Shown in pieces: positions 62,019-64,000 of a stretch of DNA of 64,000 bases. Location of the stretch: NCBI GenBank assembly GCA_007026445.1, contig VDMD01000008.1:558001-622000 (forward strand), given 5' to 3'. Position 1 is the stretch's first letter. Every line of letters begins with the position of its first letter. Under the pieces are notes generated by a model. That model did not search any database, was not told the DNA's origin, and was given only the letters and a program-made list of their open reading frames with translations. This stretch comes from Schizophyllum amplum. Taxonomy: Eukaryota; Basidiomycota; Agaricomycetes; Agaricales; Schizophyllaceae. The position numbers and the translations under genes were made by a program.

Positions 62019-64000
62019 TCAAATCAGCTCCAGAGAGTCGTAAACGACGTTGGGAGAAAGGAAGGTCTCCCCAGAGCTGCCAGAGACAACAGAGATTTCG
62101 ATCGTGTTGTCGCCGGCGACCAGCGTGCCATCGGGGATGACATAGTCGTCTGCAAGTATGGTGAGGATCCGAAATCTACGAGTGCAGTGTGAGAGCGACG
62201 TACAAACTTGGTTGTTGCCGCGCCAGGTACCACGAGTGACACCACGCGAATCGATCTTCGCCTAGGTGAATGTCAGCCACCAGGATTCCCTCGTCATTAT
62301 GTGGCAAATACTCACGGGCGCAGCGGGCGTATCGGAGGACCACTTGTTCACGGTGATCTTGGGACGACCACTGGCGAAGGAGCTCGTTGTGCGGATGCGT
62401 AGAGTACGTTCGCCGATGTCCCCGCTACCGGCCGACCATGAAATCGTCGTCGGGTCGTTCACGGCTTGGAACTGCGCCATCGGGAACGCGCTCTCGTCGT
62501 CGGTACCGATGGTGAACGTAACGGGACCCCACGCGCCCATGCGGGAGTCGGACGGATGCATCTTTTCAATTTTGTCGGCGTTGAGGAAGCTGAAGAGAAC
62601 CAGTCAGTCGATCGCTGCAAGGAACAAGAGGCAGACTTACCCGGCGGGAGTGCCATCGACGGTGCCGATGCTCCAGACAGTTTCGGGGATCTCGAGGGAC
62701 GACTCAAGGTCGACGCTAGCAGAGCCGCCGGCCGAGATAGTGACACTGCCCGTACCCGCCTCCAGCTCGCCTGCACAACCATCGTTCAGCAAGGCGCACA
62801 AAATCACAGTTCGCATACATACCCTGGAAGAGCGTAACATTGTATGTGCCAGGTAACATGGCGTCGCGCGTGAATTTGCCGCTGCAAAGGTATCAGTTGC
62901 GTCAAAGTTGCGTTGTCTTTATGCTGAATAATAAACATACCCAGAAGCAGATGCCCAGTACTGAGCGTCGCTGTTCTGCATGACGTTTCAAATGAGAAGC
63001 ATGACACAATAATGATTGATTCCTCTTACTGAGAAGCCAATGGTCACATCCAGGCCGTCGAGGGTACCACTGTACGTGCCAGACACGCTACCTCGGTCGG
63101 AAGAGGCGACGTAACCGTCAAGGCCGAGGTCCTCGATGAAGCTCATGTCGAGGTCAGCGGAAGGCGCATCGCCCGACGTAACAGCCATGGCATATCTGGC
63201 CGATTTTGTAAGTTCATGTTTGAAGCATTGAGGAAGCCACGCTTACGGTCCGAAGAAACCAGTCCTGTACGCCTCAGTCTGCTCATGGTTGCTGTTCATG
63301 TACCAGTAAAGCTCTTGTTGGGCAGTACCCTGGTTGTTGATATCTTGAGGGTGCGTGAGATCGAACCCAGCATAATGTGGTATCGCCTTACCTCTGTGGA
63401 ATGGCCCGCCAGATGATTTCTCGTAGCTAGTGGCCGGGATGACCATGTAGACGCCAACACCATCACCAGTGACGCCGTGCACATTGTCCTCAATGTGGCG
63501 CACCTGGAACGAGTAATCAATATGCAGGAGTCAAGTGTAATATATAAACCTACACTTGAGTAGAACTTCGACCGCGTCTCGCCGTCAATCTCGAAGACAT
63601 CGGACCCTTCAACAACAGAACCACCATCCACTTCCTGGGCGTAACAATCAGTTGTCTATCGCTTGCACACTCAGTGTGCTGCATCGGACAAAACGCACCG
63701 ATTCTGGAATGCCGTTGGGGACCGCATCCTTGTTCAGGCGCGCAATGAAGCGAAGCTCGCCGACCTCAGGTTCCTCAGATGCGTTTGTGCCGATGTAGAT
63801 CGTGTTTTCGCCTTCACGAACGATGTAGTAATGCGTCTACACCGTTTGAAGGCAGATCAGTACTTGCGCATTTATTCGCGGGCGGTCTGCAAAAACGCAC
63901 GATAATATTGGTGCTGATGGTAACGACGGCGACACCGCTGTCCACAGTCGAGGTCACGTCGGCCGAGCCTGCGCGTGTGAATGAGTATGGTAATCGAAAC
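62019..64000 (-). CDS. rhamnogalacturonan lyase, polysaccharide lyase family 4 (N-terminus missing)
   Basis: Minus-strand gene with many short exons; the stop (TGA) is at 62019-62021 and the N-terminus lies past the right edge. PL4 enzymes cut the rhamnogalacturonan I backbone of pectin by beta-elimination and are secreted. Recognisable parts: FVYDSLELI at the C-terminus, the carbohydrate-binding-like domain ([34 protein letters not shown]), the fibronectin III-like middle ([20 protein letters not shown]), and the catalytic-domain end ([60 protein letters not shown]). It indicates growth on plant cell walls. Exon ends in the right-hand 500 bp were not fixed. Confidence 0.9.

Overview
The window is nuclear DNA of a filamentous basidiomycete, most likely an Agaricomycete (mushroom or wood-decay fungus). 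It is GC-rich and gene-dense on both strands. Most genes carry many introns of about 45-80 bases with GTGCGT/GTGAGT/GTACGT donors. The contents also fit: an F-box protein of the type expanded in mushrooms, a MATH/BTB protein, an oligopeptide transporter, a phytase-like acid phosphatase and a pectin-backbone lyase. I assembled exons by eye. Most multi-exon models were checked for phase and whole-codon length; where they were not, this is stated.

Layout. 1-5.3 kb: the first exon of a MetE-like methyltransferase running off the left edge (-), a 756-bp inverted-repeat mobile element, an F-box gene whose stop codon lies inside that element (-), and a secreted SurE nucleotidase (-). 5.8-12 kb: Sas10/Utp3 (+), a small unknown gene (-), COQ5 (+) and Rtt109 histone acetyltransferase (+). 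12.6-18.5 kb: a coiled-coil unknown (-), mitochondrial ribosomal protein mL58 (+), and a gene joining a SET-type domain to the tRNA deaminase subunit Tad3 (-). 19-26.6 kb: an 11-exon histidine acid phosphatase (-), Cullin-1 (-) and an Sld7-like protein (+). 27.9-35.8 kb: OPT peptide transporter, ALG7 and isocitrate lyase, all +. 36-38.9 kb: an F-box/LRR-like fragment (-) and a gene-poor stretch with an old tandem duplication. 38.9-44.4 kb: F-actin capping protein alpha (-), a SAP-like unknown (+) and a SIKE/FGFR1OP2-type STRIPAK protein (+). 44.5-54.9 kb: an unknown (-), the splicing factor Prp8 (+) and a DUF7770-like protein (-). 55.3-64 kb: a large PH-domain protein (+), a MATH/BTB protein (+) and a PL4 rhamnogalacturonan lyase running off the right edge (-).

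The genes do not form one pathway. They are mostly housekeeping functions (splicing, rRNA processing, tRNA editing, ubiquinone, chromatin, N-glycosylation, SCF ubiquitin ligase, actin), with scattered secreted or membrane functions for feeding on plant material. No secondary-metabolite cluster, CRISPR array, rRNA, tRNA or virus-like gene was recognised.

Two points matter when using this annotation. First, at least 18 places in conserved genes (ten in Prp8) need exactly one extra base to keep the protein in frame, and none needs a base removed. This looks like uncorrected deletions from long-read sequencing, not pseudogenes. Second, the most interesting biology is the SET-Tad3 fusion and the inverted-repeat element that supplies the end of a neighbouring gene.
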